Part shown: piece after piece, positions 48,856 through 60,953 of the stretch
How positions within the stretch are numbered: position 1 is the stretch's first letter
Layout of the letters: each line of letters opens with the position of its first letter
Assembly: GCA_022393335.1 (NCBI GenBank)
Contig: JAJEKB010021105.1
Span: 133,926-197,925, forward strand
From: Macrotrachela quadricornifera
Lineage: Eukaryota; Rotifera; Eurotatoria; Philodinida; Philodinidae
Length of the DNA stretch: 64,000 nt
Direction of reading: 5' to 3'
Notes under the pieces: model-generated
Told to the model about the DNA's origin: nothing
The model's input: only the letters and a program-made list of their open reading frames with translations
Databases searched by the model: none
Made by a program: the position numbers and the translations under genes

Positions 48856-50569
48856 ATGTCAAGTAAACATACGCACATCACCATGAAACGGTCATCAAAA
48901 CCAGCGATACAATATTCGCCATCAAGTTCACCAATAACAGCAAAACATCATTTAATTATTTATGATGACAATGAAACTATGATGATTGTTGGAAATTCAA
49001 GTATTAAACGAATTGCAAATGATGGAACAGTAGTGTTAAATAATGGTCGTAGAGCAAAATTAATCATATCAGGTTACACTTACTTTTCTTTCAAGAAAAT
49101 GAATGTATTGACATATAAAATTGAAACTTTCTGCTTTAGGAACAAAAGATAAATGTATCAAACATTGGAATAAAAAATCACATTTATCAAGTAATGATTT
49201 AATACGTTTCTCGATTTTAAATCATTCTTTATATGTTTTAGTTAATAACAATCATGAACAAATTCAAGATGATGATGATGAATCACCTGATATAATGCAG
49301 CAAACTTTACAAACACCATCAGTTGCATTTTCAACACGTATGTGCTGTATTTGATTAAAATAACGTGATTGTATAAATCGGAATACTATTTTAGCTGCTC
49401 CATATCGACGTGAGAAAACATTAGTGCGTCGTTCCAGTTCTTCAGATTTCACCTTTTCTAGTATGTAATTGGTCGTGTTAATCAGAATGATGGCATGCAT
49501 TTTCTCTCTTAATTTTCATCTTTTTAGCAACTTCACCAAAACGACGTAATTATGATAATCAACCAAATCCTTCTACCATTAAACGTCATAATGCCTTTTC
49601 TTCTTCTACTGAAAATTCAAATCGTTCAATCAATGATAAGAGTATTCATTAAAACTAAATTTTCGTATCTGGGGTTTTTATATATTTTTTTCATATATTA
49701 GTCACTTCTGCGGCGATGTCTTCATCGGATGATGATGAAGAAAATAACGATATTGAAAATAGAACTTCAATGGGTCGTTTATTCGAAGAACTCAAATATG
49801 CACGAGAAAATATAAAAGAAGCTCGTACAGAAAGTCTTGGTATTCAACAGCAGTTATTAAATTTAACAAAAAAAATTTCAAATTTTCGTTCACTTATTTT
49901 ATCAGTAATGCATTATTTAATAATTTGAAGAAGTCTTTGATAATATATTACATTTTAGAATCATGATCATGATCTTGATCGTTATCGAGATCCAAACGTT
50001 AATGAAGAGTTTAAATCAGAAATAGTAAGTTTATTATTTAATAAAAACGTTATAACCACTAATGTTTGATTATTTACAATACTTTAGATGTATGAAAATT
50101 CTAATTTACTTGAAGTGCCAGCAAAGGATGCTGCTGAATATGCAAGAAACTTGTTAAAGATATTATTTAGTTCACAAGAATTGCAAACATCATTATTACC
50201 ATCTCAGCAATCAAAACGATATCTTAAACCAGAATTAAACCATGAGAAATTCGAGTTATTGAATGGTAAAGAAAAAATTCTAAGTGTTCTATCTGCATAC
50301 GCATTTTTTATTCTTCGAAAAGAAGAATATTTAAATAAAATATTTCATCTTGTTTTTTTTGTTTAGATGCTGTTAGAACACGATATCGAATTGGAAAACA
50401 TTATTACAAAATTTTTTATAAAGAACGAATTCAATATTCATTAGCCGCATGTTTATACAATGAAGGAATACGAAAACCAAAAAAACATGTACTGCAACAA
50501 CAACATCCACAAGTACAAGTACAAGCACAAACAAATGCCGTACAAGATCCGCCTAACCCCGAAGAATAA
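48856..50569 (+). CDS. BEN-domain protein encoded by the transposon, eight exons
   Basis: Exons 48856-49072, 49140-49337, 49395-49460, 49528-49641, 49702-49904, 49959-50024, 50088-50265 and 50367-50569 join in frame to 414 residues with no stop; all introns are 54-101 bp and GT-AG. The order is: an N-terminal region (residues 1-100) with short beta-like stretches; a Ser/Asp-rich linker with basic KRRN and RRSSSS patches; a probable coiled coil (LFEELKYARENIKEARTES); and a C-terminal BEN-like domain from about residue 289 (AAEYARNLLKILFSSQEL, PELNHEKFELLNDAVRTRYR, SLAACLYNEGIRK). BEN domains bind DNA and proteins, so a role in recognising the element's ends is plausible but inferred. It reads the same way as the transposase gene, 207 bp downstream. 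The stop codon overlaps an AATAAA. Confidence 0.72.
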
Positions 50570-50939
50570 AATAATTACAACAGCTGCTCGTGTATTTACA
50601 AGATGAATCAATATTGTATATATATGTGTATATATATATGAACTTTATCAAATGGTATTGCTTTATTCAAACAAAGAAAAAAACAATTCGAACTATTTCT
50701 TATTTAACATAGAAATTTTCTTTCTGTTATACATAGTGAACTTTTTTTCCTCATATAATGTTGAACATTAAGTGTTGGTTTTCTATTTGTTTTTCTTTTG
50801 TATTTGGCATTTGTGCCTTTTTTGTCGAACCTAATCAATTAATAAATAAAAGAAAAAAAAGAACTCGAACGATCACGATAAAAGAATTGTTTTTTTAATT
50901 AAATCAATCACAGAAGCATCAAAGTAAGAATATCATAAA

Positions 50940-51207
50940 AAAACGTATATGAAACGGTACGCTAACGACTGTTTTCGATGTCAAAACGTAATAAAACAGA
51001 TAGGCGTATTGTATCGGTAAAGCTAAGAAAACTGACCAAATACGGCCCGTTCCAATACGGATACAATACGGTGCGTATTTCTGCGCCCACTCATACGGTT
51101 CGATACGGTTCGAAAACGAGCTGTATATACACAGTATACGGCTGTAAATGCTCCGTTTTTATCACATTTATGGCTCGCTTTTGGACCGTAAACGAGGCCG
51201 TTTTGGA
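50940..51207. repeat. right subterminal motif array of the transposon
   Basis: ATACGGNNCGT-like motifs repeat about a dozen times (AATACGGCCCGTTCCAATAC, CATACGGTTCGATACGG, GGACCGTAAACGAGGCCG). The last of these also occurs near the left end as GGACCGTAAACGGCGG. Confidence 0.65.
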
Positions 51208-51631
51208 TGACCTGGGATATGTGACTGTTATACGTAAAATAATCTTATTGTAAATAGAGTCAAACAGAATGATGTCCTAAACCCCTACATTTCACTTCGA
51301 ATCATAAAAAGATTAATAGCACATCGCAAATGACTCAAACATCTAGTTATTAAGGCACATTCCACACTGGAGTGCGGCTGTTGATCCGGATATTTATTTT
51401 AACAAAATTCCCTAGTCATGACCACACCCATAATTATAATTAGTCAGATTTTATTTGAGACGACCGGTAGTCATCTAATCACAGTTCTCGACTTTACCAG
51501 CGAAAAATCAGTACTTTTGAGAAAAAGTTTATTACTTTAGTTTGATGAAGGCAATTAATGTGAACTCATAATTCTTTGAAAGTTTTTAAAAGTGACAGCT
51601 CCTATTTTAATTTTTCATGCTATTGATTATA

Positions 51632-52358
51632 GAGCATTCCCATGTTGTTAACCTTGTGCCATAGAATAAATGGGTACTAATGTGAAACTTTCTCAAAAAA
51701 TGCATATTATCGAACTTTATATATTCCACAACTAACTTTGTTAGTTATAGCACGATCCATTGACATATTGCCAATTTACCTTCTAAAAAGACCTACTTTT
51801 CTATTCAAAGTGGTCAGTGTATTGACGACATTTTTAACAATATCAAAAGTTTCTTAGAAAATTTTCATGTATTGAGAATCAACACTAGATTCATGATTGA
51901 TTAATATGAAAATCGTCTTTGAAAATGGAAAAAAAGCTTTTGACTTCAGGGCCCTTGGGGTGGATAGAGGGATGAGCTGCAAACAAGGAACTTTGTATTT
52001 TCATTAATTTCTTCACAAACTTCCATTTTCAGTATCCAGGTTTGATTTGTATATGAAACTGTACAAGAATATATAGACGTCCAATACTTTTTTTAAAAAA
52101 TTAATTTCTTCTTTTTTCTGTACTTCTCTCTAAGGCTCCTGAAATCAAAAAACTTTTTTTCACTTTCAAAGACGGTTTTCATATTAATTAGTTATGGGTG
52201 TTATTAGGAAGTAAATTGGTACTATGTCAATGGACTGCGCTGTAGTCAACGAAGTTATTTTTAGGATATATAGAGCTCGATAAAACGCAGTTTTTGAGAA
52301 AGTTTCATATTGGTACCCATTTATTCTGTGGCACAAAGTTAACAATATAGGAATGCTC
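51632..52358. repeat. foldback element, about 727 bp
   Basis: GAGCATTCCCATGTTGTTAA at the left is mirrored by the reverse complement at 52339-52358. Arms of at least 230 bp match with about 85 percent identity by eye (AGAATAAATGGGTAC, GTGAAACTTTCTCAAAAA, TCCATTGACATA), with an extra 100 bp in the left arm. Flanks read TATA on both sides, compatible with a TA or TATA duplication. No coding content. Confidence 0.85.
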
Positions 52359-53026
52359 TATAATTGATAAATTAGAGAGACCTATGGAAAGTGACTATTT
52401 TGATGTAGGAGGACAGCAACGATGAATACTAATGACTATAGAAAGTTAAAGAGTATTCAGAACTACTCTACTGAAAAAAGTTTTAAAAAAGAATTTACAT
52501 TGCTTATCTTAAGACATACTAATGATCATAATGTCTATGGGTACCACTGTTAGGACCTTCAAAACCTCAAAGTATAATGAAAAAGAGTCTTCCTATATAC
52601 TATTCGATGTGCCTCAGTGAGCTATATAAAACCGTAAGTGTGGCATCCCGGTTCAAAGTAGATCATGAAAACTGATAGAGTCCTTTTCAGAGCATTCTAG
52701 TCACAAATATACTTATCTGTGGGCTAAATCTCACCTTGAAATAATATCATTTAATTTATTGATACATACGGAGTTATAGGCTGAAGTTTCATTAAAATGG
52801 CTATAATTTCTGAGGCAATATCTAAGGGCACATCATTTTTTGAGGTATTGCATATCTCATTGAGGTCCACTTATCATGAAAGGATGTAGTCTAAACGACT
52901 TAAATACTTATATATGTTCCCTCGTCAGTATGTTCATATGCATAGATGATATGAACTCTCTTTGTCTAAACAATAATTAACTACACATCATTTCACATAG
53001 GTGATTAACAAATCGTTCAACAAATT
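52359..53026. other. gene-free stretch upstream of the ADP-ribosyltransferase gene
   Basis: No frame of note. TTTCACATAG at 52991-53000 would be an acceptable 3' splice site for a 5'-UTR intron. Confidence 0.4.
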
Positions 53027-54852
53027 ATGGATGGACAAAAATCAACAGCACATATTACTGCAACACCAAAAAAATCTGGTTTAACTGCAACAACATCTGA
53101 CCGTACTATCAATCGTCGTCGGCGGACTCCTCAAAATTATTTATTAATCTGGATTGATCCCAATATCCACGAATCAAACATGGATTCACAACATACGTTG
53201 GCACAATTAAGAGCTGTTGTGAACGATGTCAATATCTTTACTAAACCCGAACAATGCATCCAATTGCTCAAAGATATTGATGAAGAGAAGGCATTCATTA
53301 TTACATCAGGAACATTGGGTCAAAATTTAGTTCCTTATATTCATGGCATGCCAAAATTAGATTCCATTTACATCTTCTGTCGTCACAAATCTCGTCACGA
53401 ACAGTGGGTAAAACAATGGAAGAAAATTAAGGGTGTACATACATCGATTACACCCATTTGTAAAGCATTACAAATGGCTGTGAAACAATGTGAACAAGAT
53501 GTCATGCCTGTAAGTTTTGTTACAGTGAATGAAGGAGCTTCCAATCAAAATTTAAATCAACTGGAGCCCAATTTTATGTACACTCAATTATTTAAGGATA
53601 TTTTCCTTGATATGGAACATGATCATGAATCCATCAAAAATTTAGTAAACTACTGTCGTAAACTTTACGATGGTAATGTCACTGAATTAAATATTATTCA
53701 TGAACTCAAACATGAATATCATCCGAAAAGGGCAATCTGGTGGTATACACGTGAGTGTTTCACGTATCAAATACTCAATCGAGCACTTCGAACATTCGAA
53801 GTCGATACCATCATTAATATGGGATTTTTCATACGTGATCTTCATCAACAAATCCAACATTTACATCGGCAACAGTTCAATGGTTACAAAGGTAAACCCT
53901 TAACAATTTATCGTGGACAAGGTCTATTAACCAAAGATTTTCACAAACTTTGTAAAACAAAAGGTGGACTGATGTCCTTCAACAATTTTCTATCCACCAC
54001 TACAAATCGAGAAGTTTCTCTCGAATTCGCCAATGGTGCCTTAAAAAAAAATGATATGGTTGGCATTCTCTTTCGAATTTCTGTTGATCCTTCTATTTCT
54101 TCCACCCCTTTCGCTGATATCAAAGACCTTAGTTACATCAAGACGGAAGACGAAATTCTCTTCTCTATGAACACCGTCTTTCGTATTGGTAAAATTAAAC
54201 AATACGACACAAACAAGTCACTTTATCAAGTGGAACTTACACTAACATCAGATGATGATCAACAACTGCGAACACTTACGAAACATATTCAAGAAGGTGC
54301 AAGTGGGACAGGATGGGAACGAATCGGCAATTTGTTGCTTAACTTGAAAAAGTCGGATAGAGCTGAAGAACTGTACACATTACTACTTGAACAAACGTCC
54401 GATGAGAATGATAAAGGATTTTATTATATGCAACTTGCATATGTTAAAGATGATCAAGGTGATTATAATAAGGCCATTTGGTACTATGAAAGAGGACTTG
54501 AAATCTATCAAAAAACTCTTCCTGCAAATCATCCTTCATTGGCTACTTCCTACAACAATATCGGTGCAGTGTATGACAACATGGGAGAGTATTCTAAAGC
54601 ACTTTCGTTTTACGAAAAAGCACTTGAAATTCNNNNNNNNNNATTCGTCAAAAAACTCTTCCTGCAAATCATCCTTCATTAGCTACTTCTTACAACAACA
54701 TCGCTTGGGTGTACAGAAGTATGAGCAATTACTCAAAAGCACTTTCATTGTTTGAACGTGCTCTTAAAATTTGTCAAAGTTCATTACCTTCAAATCATCC
54801 AAATATTAAAACTGTGCAAGAGAATATAGAATTTGTAAAAATGAAGTTTTGA
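53027..54852 (+). CDS. arginine-type mono-ADP-ribosyltransferase fused to TPR repeats
   Basis: One frame from 53027 to the Ns at 54633, resuming at 54643 and ending at 54852. Residues of about 36-160 form an alpha/beta domain often found before ART domains in bdelloids (YLLIWIDPNI, AFIITSGTLGQ, SIYIFCRH). The ART core has the R-S-E signature: R296 in TIYRGQG, S323 in FLSTTTNREVSLEFA, and the ExE pair E374/E376 in TEDEILFS, so it should transfer ADP-ribose from NAD to arginine. The C-terminal region contains TPR units of 42 residues (ANHPSLATSYNNIGAVYDNM and similar), which resemble kinesin-light-chain TPRs. The ten Ns break the frame artificially; joining the shared ATTC on both sides restores it, and further TPR units may be missing. 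No introns. AATAAA follows within 20 bp. Such genes form large families in bdelloid rotifers; targets are unknown. Confidence 0.92.
54633..54642. other. assembly gap (10 N) inside the TPR repeats
   Basis: Both sides carry the same 126-bp TPR unit (CAAAAAACTCTTCCTGCAAA and onward), so the gap hides an unknown number of units. Confidence 0.95.
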
Positions 54853-55779
54853 AATATTATTTGATAAATAAAGAAAAATTACTTTCATCTAATTGAGTCG
54901 CCTACTTTTTTTTTACTCTGTCTCGCGCGAGCGTACAGAGAAACTCTCTGCAATAATTGATACACAATGAACATAGCCGACCGATAAGGCAATATATGTA
55001 CATACGTACATGTATAACAGGCCTTCACGGACATGTTTGTATTTCGCATATTACGAGAGTTTCACTGTATTAATAGAGTAATGTACACCTTGAAGCGTAA
55101 ACCTAACATATACATCGTCGTTGAATATATATTTCGGAAATAAATCTAAAAAGAAAAAAAAATCGGAAAAAACAAAGAGGACAAACTTAGCATGAATTGA
55201 ATTCAATTGACTTGACTTATTGATTGTTATTGATGGTTGAATAGGGCTCTGGAAGATGAAGATATGAAAAAGAGTTGTATTTATATAGGTATATGGTCAT
55301 AGAATCGTCTAATTGGTTTAATTAATTAATTACTGAATGTTTATCATTCATTTCAAATAAATGAAGAGAAATAGAGAGAATGAAATTGTCTAATTAGTCT
55401 TAAATGTAATTAAACTAATTTATAAATATTGATTATATTTGATCATGAATATTTGTCTTTCGATAGTACAAGACATTAATATGATATATTCATTCATAGT
55501 AAAGAGACAAGAAAAGAATTATTGTTTTCTACAAGATATATGCATAACAGTGTACATGATTTTCAGATTTTATTGATAATATTTCGATATAGTATTCTTC
55601 ATAAGTGTGAGAGATATTGTAGAAGTTTTAATGCAAAATTCATCTAGTCGATGTTATACAGGATGATTCACTTACTTTTAATAGTTTTTTTCAGTTATGT
55701 GTATTTTTATATGATTAGATAGAGAGCTAATTATTCTATTCAACACTATATTCAGTAAAAAATATACTTGCAATAATCA
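54853..55779. other. gene-free stretch
   Basis: Only the 3' signals of the upstream gene are evident; the rest is AT-rich without structure. Confidence 0.45.
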
Positions 55780-57310
55780 CGATTATTTTTGATTTTAGAC
55801 AAGTTTCCTCAATTTTTTCTGAAAAAATCCTGTTTTTCGAAAATAATCAGATTAAAACTGATTTAAATTCAGTAATCGGTTGAAAAAATAATCACTTTTG
55901 GAAGATTTCTATCGATTATCTGATTTACAATCAAATTTTTACTTGAAATTGATTATAATTTGGCAAATCGATTAAAATCATAATCGAAACAAATCTGATT
56001 AGAGATTTTCGACTGATTAAAATTGATTATTTTTGATTCTCATCAGATTTATATTTGTATAATCGATTAAAACTTCAAAAATCAGTTAAAATCTAGACAT
56101 CAACAAATCTGATGGTTTGATTTTCAATTGAATAGAACTACTTTTTTTAATTAAAATCTGGTTTATATGAATAGTCGATTATAATCTCTATGTTAGCAAA
56201 TGTGATTAAGGGATTACCATTTACCTATAATTGGCTATGCGCATTCAATTATAATATTGTTTGGAATATGAATCAATGCCTAGTGGAAAATATTCTACCT
56301 AAAATCCGTATTATTTTTGATTATTCGAAGAAGACCTCAATGTTTTTTTAAATCACTCAATTTTTTCAGAAAAATCCGGTTAAAAATGATTTTCATTCTT
56401 GTTTTCATATCAAAAAAACCTTTTTCTGATCATTGAAATCTGTGATTCAGATTACAATCAGGTTGTAATTAAGCTTCTAATTGGGAAAATCCATTTCTTC
56501 GATCTGAATCCTGACTCAATCGATTTACTGAATTTCAATCGAATTTTTTATTAGAGACAATCGATTTCTTCTATTTCAGTGGAAATAGACAGAGATCAAT
56601 CAAGTTCTTAATGAATTGGTCAGATTTTCTGAGAAAAACATGTATTTTAATCGATTTTTTTACTTTTAATCAATTATAATTGATTATTTTGGCTATAATC
56701 GATTTCTAATTTAATTGCGTCATCTCATTTTAAAACAATTTATATAGGAACTCCGACTTTAATATACGTGTGTGGCTTTAGCGCACTGGTAACTTTATAG
56801 TTTGTTAACATTGAAAATCGGGAAAATCATAGCACTTTTGAAGGATTCGCGGTCGAATCCCGAGAAAAACGCTATTTTCTAGTATGTCTGATTAAAATCA
56901 TTTATTTGAGAATAATCAATTACTATCGATTGGTTAGTAATAATTGATTAAAATGAATTATCGCACGGGAATCAATTATGATCGATTAAAAGATAACAAT
57001 AGATTCAAATGGATTAAAAGGTAAGCACTCCACTACAATCAGTTAAAGAGATGAATCACAGGTTAGCATCGATTTCTATGATTGTAATGAATTAAAAATC
57101 TGACTAAAATATATTGTAATATGGATGATGGTGCAGAATAATCGGATTGATAATGTTGATTATTATCACAGGATTTGTTAATTTTAATGCTAAAATTTTC
57201 CACTGGCAATTGGAAAATCACGTGCTTTAAAATTGATTGTAATCGATTTACGAGTAGTTTTTATGTGATTTAATCAAAATTATTATCTCGATGATGCACA
57301 ATTAAATCGA
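55780..57310. repeat. 1.5-kb block of degenerate AATCGATTATAATC-type repeats
   Basis: Dozens of variants of GATTAAAATCGATTATAATC on both strands, without fixed period. Two smaller blocks of the same vocabulary lie at 34080-34330 and 44690-44900. It might be the subterminal region of a large element or an old satellite. Confidence 0.6.
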
Positions 57311-57729
57311 GATTAAAATTGATAGAAACAAAATTAGTGCATGTGTATGTACTATCGCTAACTTATGTACTTCCAAAAAACCTAGAATTCTAGAATTCAT
57401 GTACTCACATGTATCCAAGCACTGATGTGTGCGTGAGTACGAATACAACTTGTATGGATATTTTTATTAAAAAAGTCTGAACAGATGTATATTCAGATGT
57501 ACTCATCTATGAGTATATGGAGACTACTGCAGTCTCCATCTTTCCGCACTCACCTTAACTCTCACTTTATAATTCATTTAAGTCATCCAGTGATCAACTG
57601 GATACATGGTAGTACATGTTAGTGCAAGATATTGCATAACCTTTTTCAGGAGAGTAACGATATGATCTCAAGGTGGATACCTAATGAATTTTATACCAAA
57701 TTAAAGCACATAGAAAACTGAATTTTTTG
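57311..57729. other. gene-free stretch
   Basis: No coding frame or repeat recognised. Confidence 0.4.
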
Positions 57730-58239
57730 GTACTAAATAGTAAGAGTTATAAAAAACCTCTTAATGTCAAACTTACGAAGTTTTCAAAAATTTTATACTT
57801 TTTAGTATAGAAAAATTGAGGCGCTAGGAATTCAACCATAGATTAAAATGTGTTCTTCTGATATTTTTACATGATTTAATAAAACTCGTCGAGTTCTACA
57901 AAACTGTATATATCAAAAAATGCTTGAACTATTTTTCTGTGATTAAAAGTTTGAAAAACTATTTGGAAAATCCTAATAAATGTTAAATAATTCAGTTATT
58001 CATATGGAAGAAAAAATACTCAATTTTTCAATAAGATTAGCTTTTTACAATATTTTTATTGTCACAGATGCTTCATCGAGTATTTTTTCTTCTATATGAA
58101 AAACTGACTTATTTGTCATTTCTTTAAAACTTTCCAAATAGTCTTTTAAACTTTTAATCACGGAAAAATGGTTTAGAAATTCTTGAAAACTTCGTAAGTT
58201 CGACATTAATAGGTCCTTATAACTCTTACTATTTAGTAC
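57730..58239. repeat. foldback element, about 510 bp
   Basis: GTACTAAATAGTAAGAGTTA at the left end has its reverse complement at the right end (TAACTCTTACTATTTAGTAC). Inside, ACTTACGAAGTTTTCAA, GTGATTAAAAGTTT, ACTATTTGGAAA and GAAGAAAAAATACTC each recur in inverted orientation, so the arms run most of the way to the middle, with about 80 percent identity by eye. No gene inside. Confidence 0.85.
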
Positions 58240-60953
58240 TGATGAATCCAGTCTTATAAAATTAATATATTATTCAACAAACATTTTTTTAAATGAATTT
58301 AGTGTATCTTTTTATTAAAACATAATAGGAATAAGAATAAAAAAAAAGTATATTGAAGCAAGAAAGTTTTAGCTAACTATCGATCATATAATCAACTGTT
58401 GAGTTAAATTTTTGGAAACTTATTCCCAGTTGAAATTAGCAAGAAGATTTAGCTTCTTTTAGAGATTTGAAAAGATAATATGAGAGTTTTTTTCTCTACA
58501 ATGATAAAACTATTTTTACATGATTAAAATCCAATCTTATGCCGATAAAATGAAGTATTACAAAGTATGAATTTATTTCGAAATAAACTAACGAAATCGA
58601 TAAAATAATATAGAAGACTTCGTTCATAGGTGATGTAATTCAATTCAATCCAAATGTAAAATTTTATTTCGATCAAAGACAACACAACAAAAAAAAAGAT
58701 TATTCATTGTTTATTCATCCAATGATAACAATTATTGTTAATCTTTATTCTTAAAAATTGTAAATAAACATAATAGAATGTGTATTTTTTCTTAGTTGAA
58801 TAATTCTACATGAAACAGATCTATGCTACAAATCTATTGAAAAAAGCTGTGTCGCATAATTCCTGCGAGATTGAAAATGCGAAACACGATGGAGCTATAT
58901 ACATTGTAAACTAGACATCTATAGTTTTCTAATTAAGTGTGTCTATTGGTCTTTAATGCTTTTCCGATCAAGTTTGTGGAGGGAGGAGCGTGTAGTGGGT
59001 GCAAATTTCTATCCTATATACTTCAACATTCCTTTTAGATCGCGTTTCAGAAAATGTTCAACAAAACTATAGATTAAATAATTTTCTAGACTTCTTTTTG
59101 ATAATTATACAGCGATCAGATTATAATAATTTGAATTGGGAGTTAGTCAAGTGGAAAATGAGATTTTGATAGATTCTCTTCGATTTACTTGTATATACTT
59201 CTTAAAATATATTTTCGAATGAATCATTATCTTCGCTCATTCATGAACAACCTATTGACGATGTTTCTATCAATTTCAAATGATAGAAATGGAGAAAATA
59301 ATACACAGAGAGTCTTCTTTTATTTAAGTTTTAGGCAAAAGAAAAAATAATGTAAATAAGAAGGATCCATAGATACTCTCACTTTTCTAAAATTAAAAGT
59401 AGAAAAAAAGTTAAACAATGGCTAATAGATAAGTAGAATTATCTCACAAGAAGATCGCTTAAGATCTCATATCGTTAACAGATGAGGATTATATCTATTC
59501 GATAGATTTTATTAAACAATGAAAAAATTTTAAATGGTTTTATTTTTCAACTTTGTCTTTTTGAGATTGCATAAATCTTACTGTGTTTTTAATATGTGAT
59601 GCAAAAGTCTTGATGAAAATGTTAAACTCTATTAAACCATCTTGATGACTTCTAAACGAATGAAATTTTTCTTTTACTAGAAAGAGTAATGTCTCAACTA
59701 CAAATTTTGTAGTAGAGGTACAGAATCTTTCAAAAAAATCAAAAATTTTCCTAAGATGCTTTTTTCACTAATGACAAACCTATTTTATTTCAAGCGCAAA
59801 CAGAAGTAAAACCATGCAACAGTTTTCTTCCTTTTGCTACTGTTCATGCGACCGCCCAAATTCTGTTTATTTATTCTTTTCGGAAGCGGTTCAAAACTAA
59901 GACTTCCATCATGAAGTCCTACGAAGTCTTATTTGTTAAAGTGTCTTCAAAAGAGCAATATCAGAGTTCAACACTTTATAAAACTTTAAAATATTTCATA
60001 GAATGTCACAACTGAACTCATATTTGTTTTCTTTTTGAATCTCTTAAAGCCATGTGAAAATTAAAAATTTTGAAAGTGTCAAAATTCGTTGTTCCCATCT
60101 TGTTTTCTTCCTTATAACATTTTTGTAGTATAAAGAATACTCTTTCTTATAATCTATTCAAATTTGAATCTACTTATTATTACCAATAAGAGATATTAGT
60201 TTTTCACTTTTCCTCTGTTTTTGATTGACTATAAAAAAACATGTTTGGCACAAAATTTATAATTCAAACATTGCTCTTTCTCACACAAGAATTTTCATTG
60301 ATTTGGAAATTATCAACACAATCTAACAGAGTTTGACATTTTTATCAAAACTTTTAGTTCTAATCAGAACTTTATCTGTAAAAAATTTAGAGTCAAAATT
60401 CGGCGACTGATTTTCTAAATGGATCTAAAGAAGACTAGGGCATTTTGCTAAAAAACATAAGCTTGAAAAAAACAAATCATTCTGAATACTAGATTTTTGT
60501 TTGTTTATACAGTGAAAACATTTTAATATAAATAAGAGAACAATTGACACCGTTTTAACACTTTATTAGAGATCAGTCAGAAAACGAAATGATTTAGCAA
60601 CAACCATTGTGATATTCGGAATCAGCACGTTCGATTACCTATTGTCAACTGAGTTTCAGCTCAAAAGCGGGTAAGCAGTTGGTGGTCTTCCCTCGTAGGA
60701 AAATGACTAGAATGTGTCACATATTCAATGAAAATTACAGAAACAAGAACATATTTTGTCGGGAAAGCATCGTTTGTTAAATGCAACATAATCATATTTC
60801 GATATCATATATTATTTGTTGTGATACTTTTACATTTGTTATCTATATTATTATCAAACTACGCTACCTGGGCAGCATGTGGCCATCGCAAGTGTAGCAC
60901 TTTTCTTTTTCTTTTCATCGCACACTCCATTATTGAGTGTTTATCTTACGTAT
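58240..60953. other. gene-free AT-rich stretch
   Basis: No domain-bearing frame. The frame at 60728-61015 lies out of phase with the rhamnosidase gene and has no family features. Confidence 0.45.

Larger units (their letters stand above)
44963..51218 (+). mobile_element. Tnp2-class (CACTA/EnSpm-like) DNA transposon carrying transposase and BEN-domain genes
   Basis: The ends ATCCCAGGTCA (44963-44973) and TGACCTGGGAT (51208-51218) are perfect 11-bp inverted repeats. Each is followed inward by about 200-270 bp full of short ACGG/CGTAAAC motifs in both orientations: for example CCGTAAACGGCGGTAAAC on the left and ATACGGTTCGATACGGTTCG on the right. Subterminal arrays of this sort are usual in CACTA/EnSpm elements. 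Between them lie two genes in the same orientation. Flanking bases allow an AT or no target duplication; the termini are not CACTA, so the exact superfamily is open. Confidence 0.75.
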
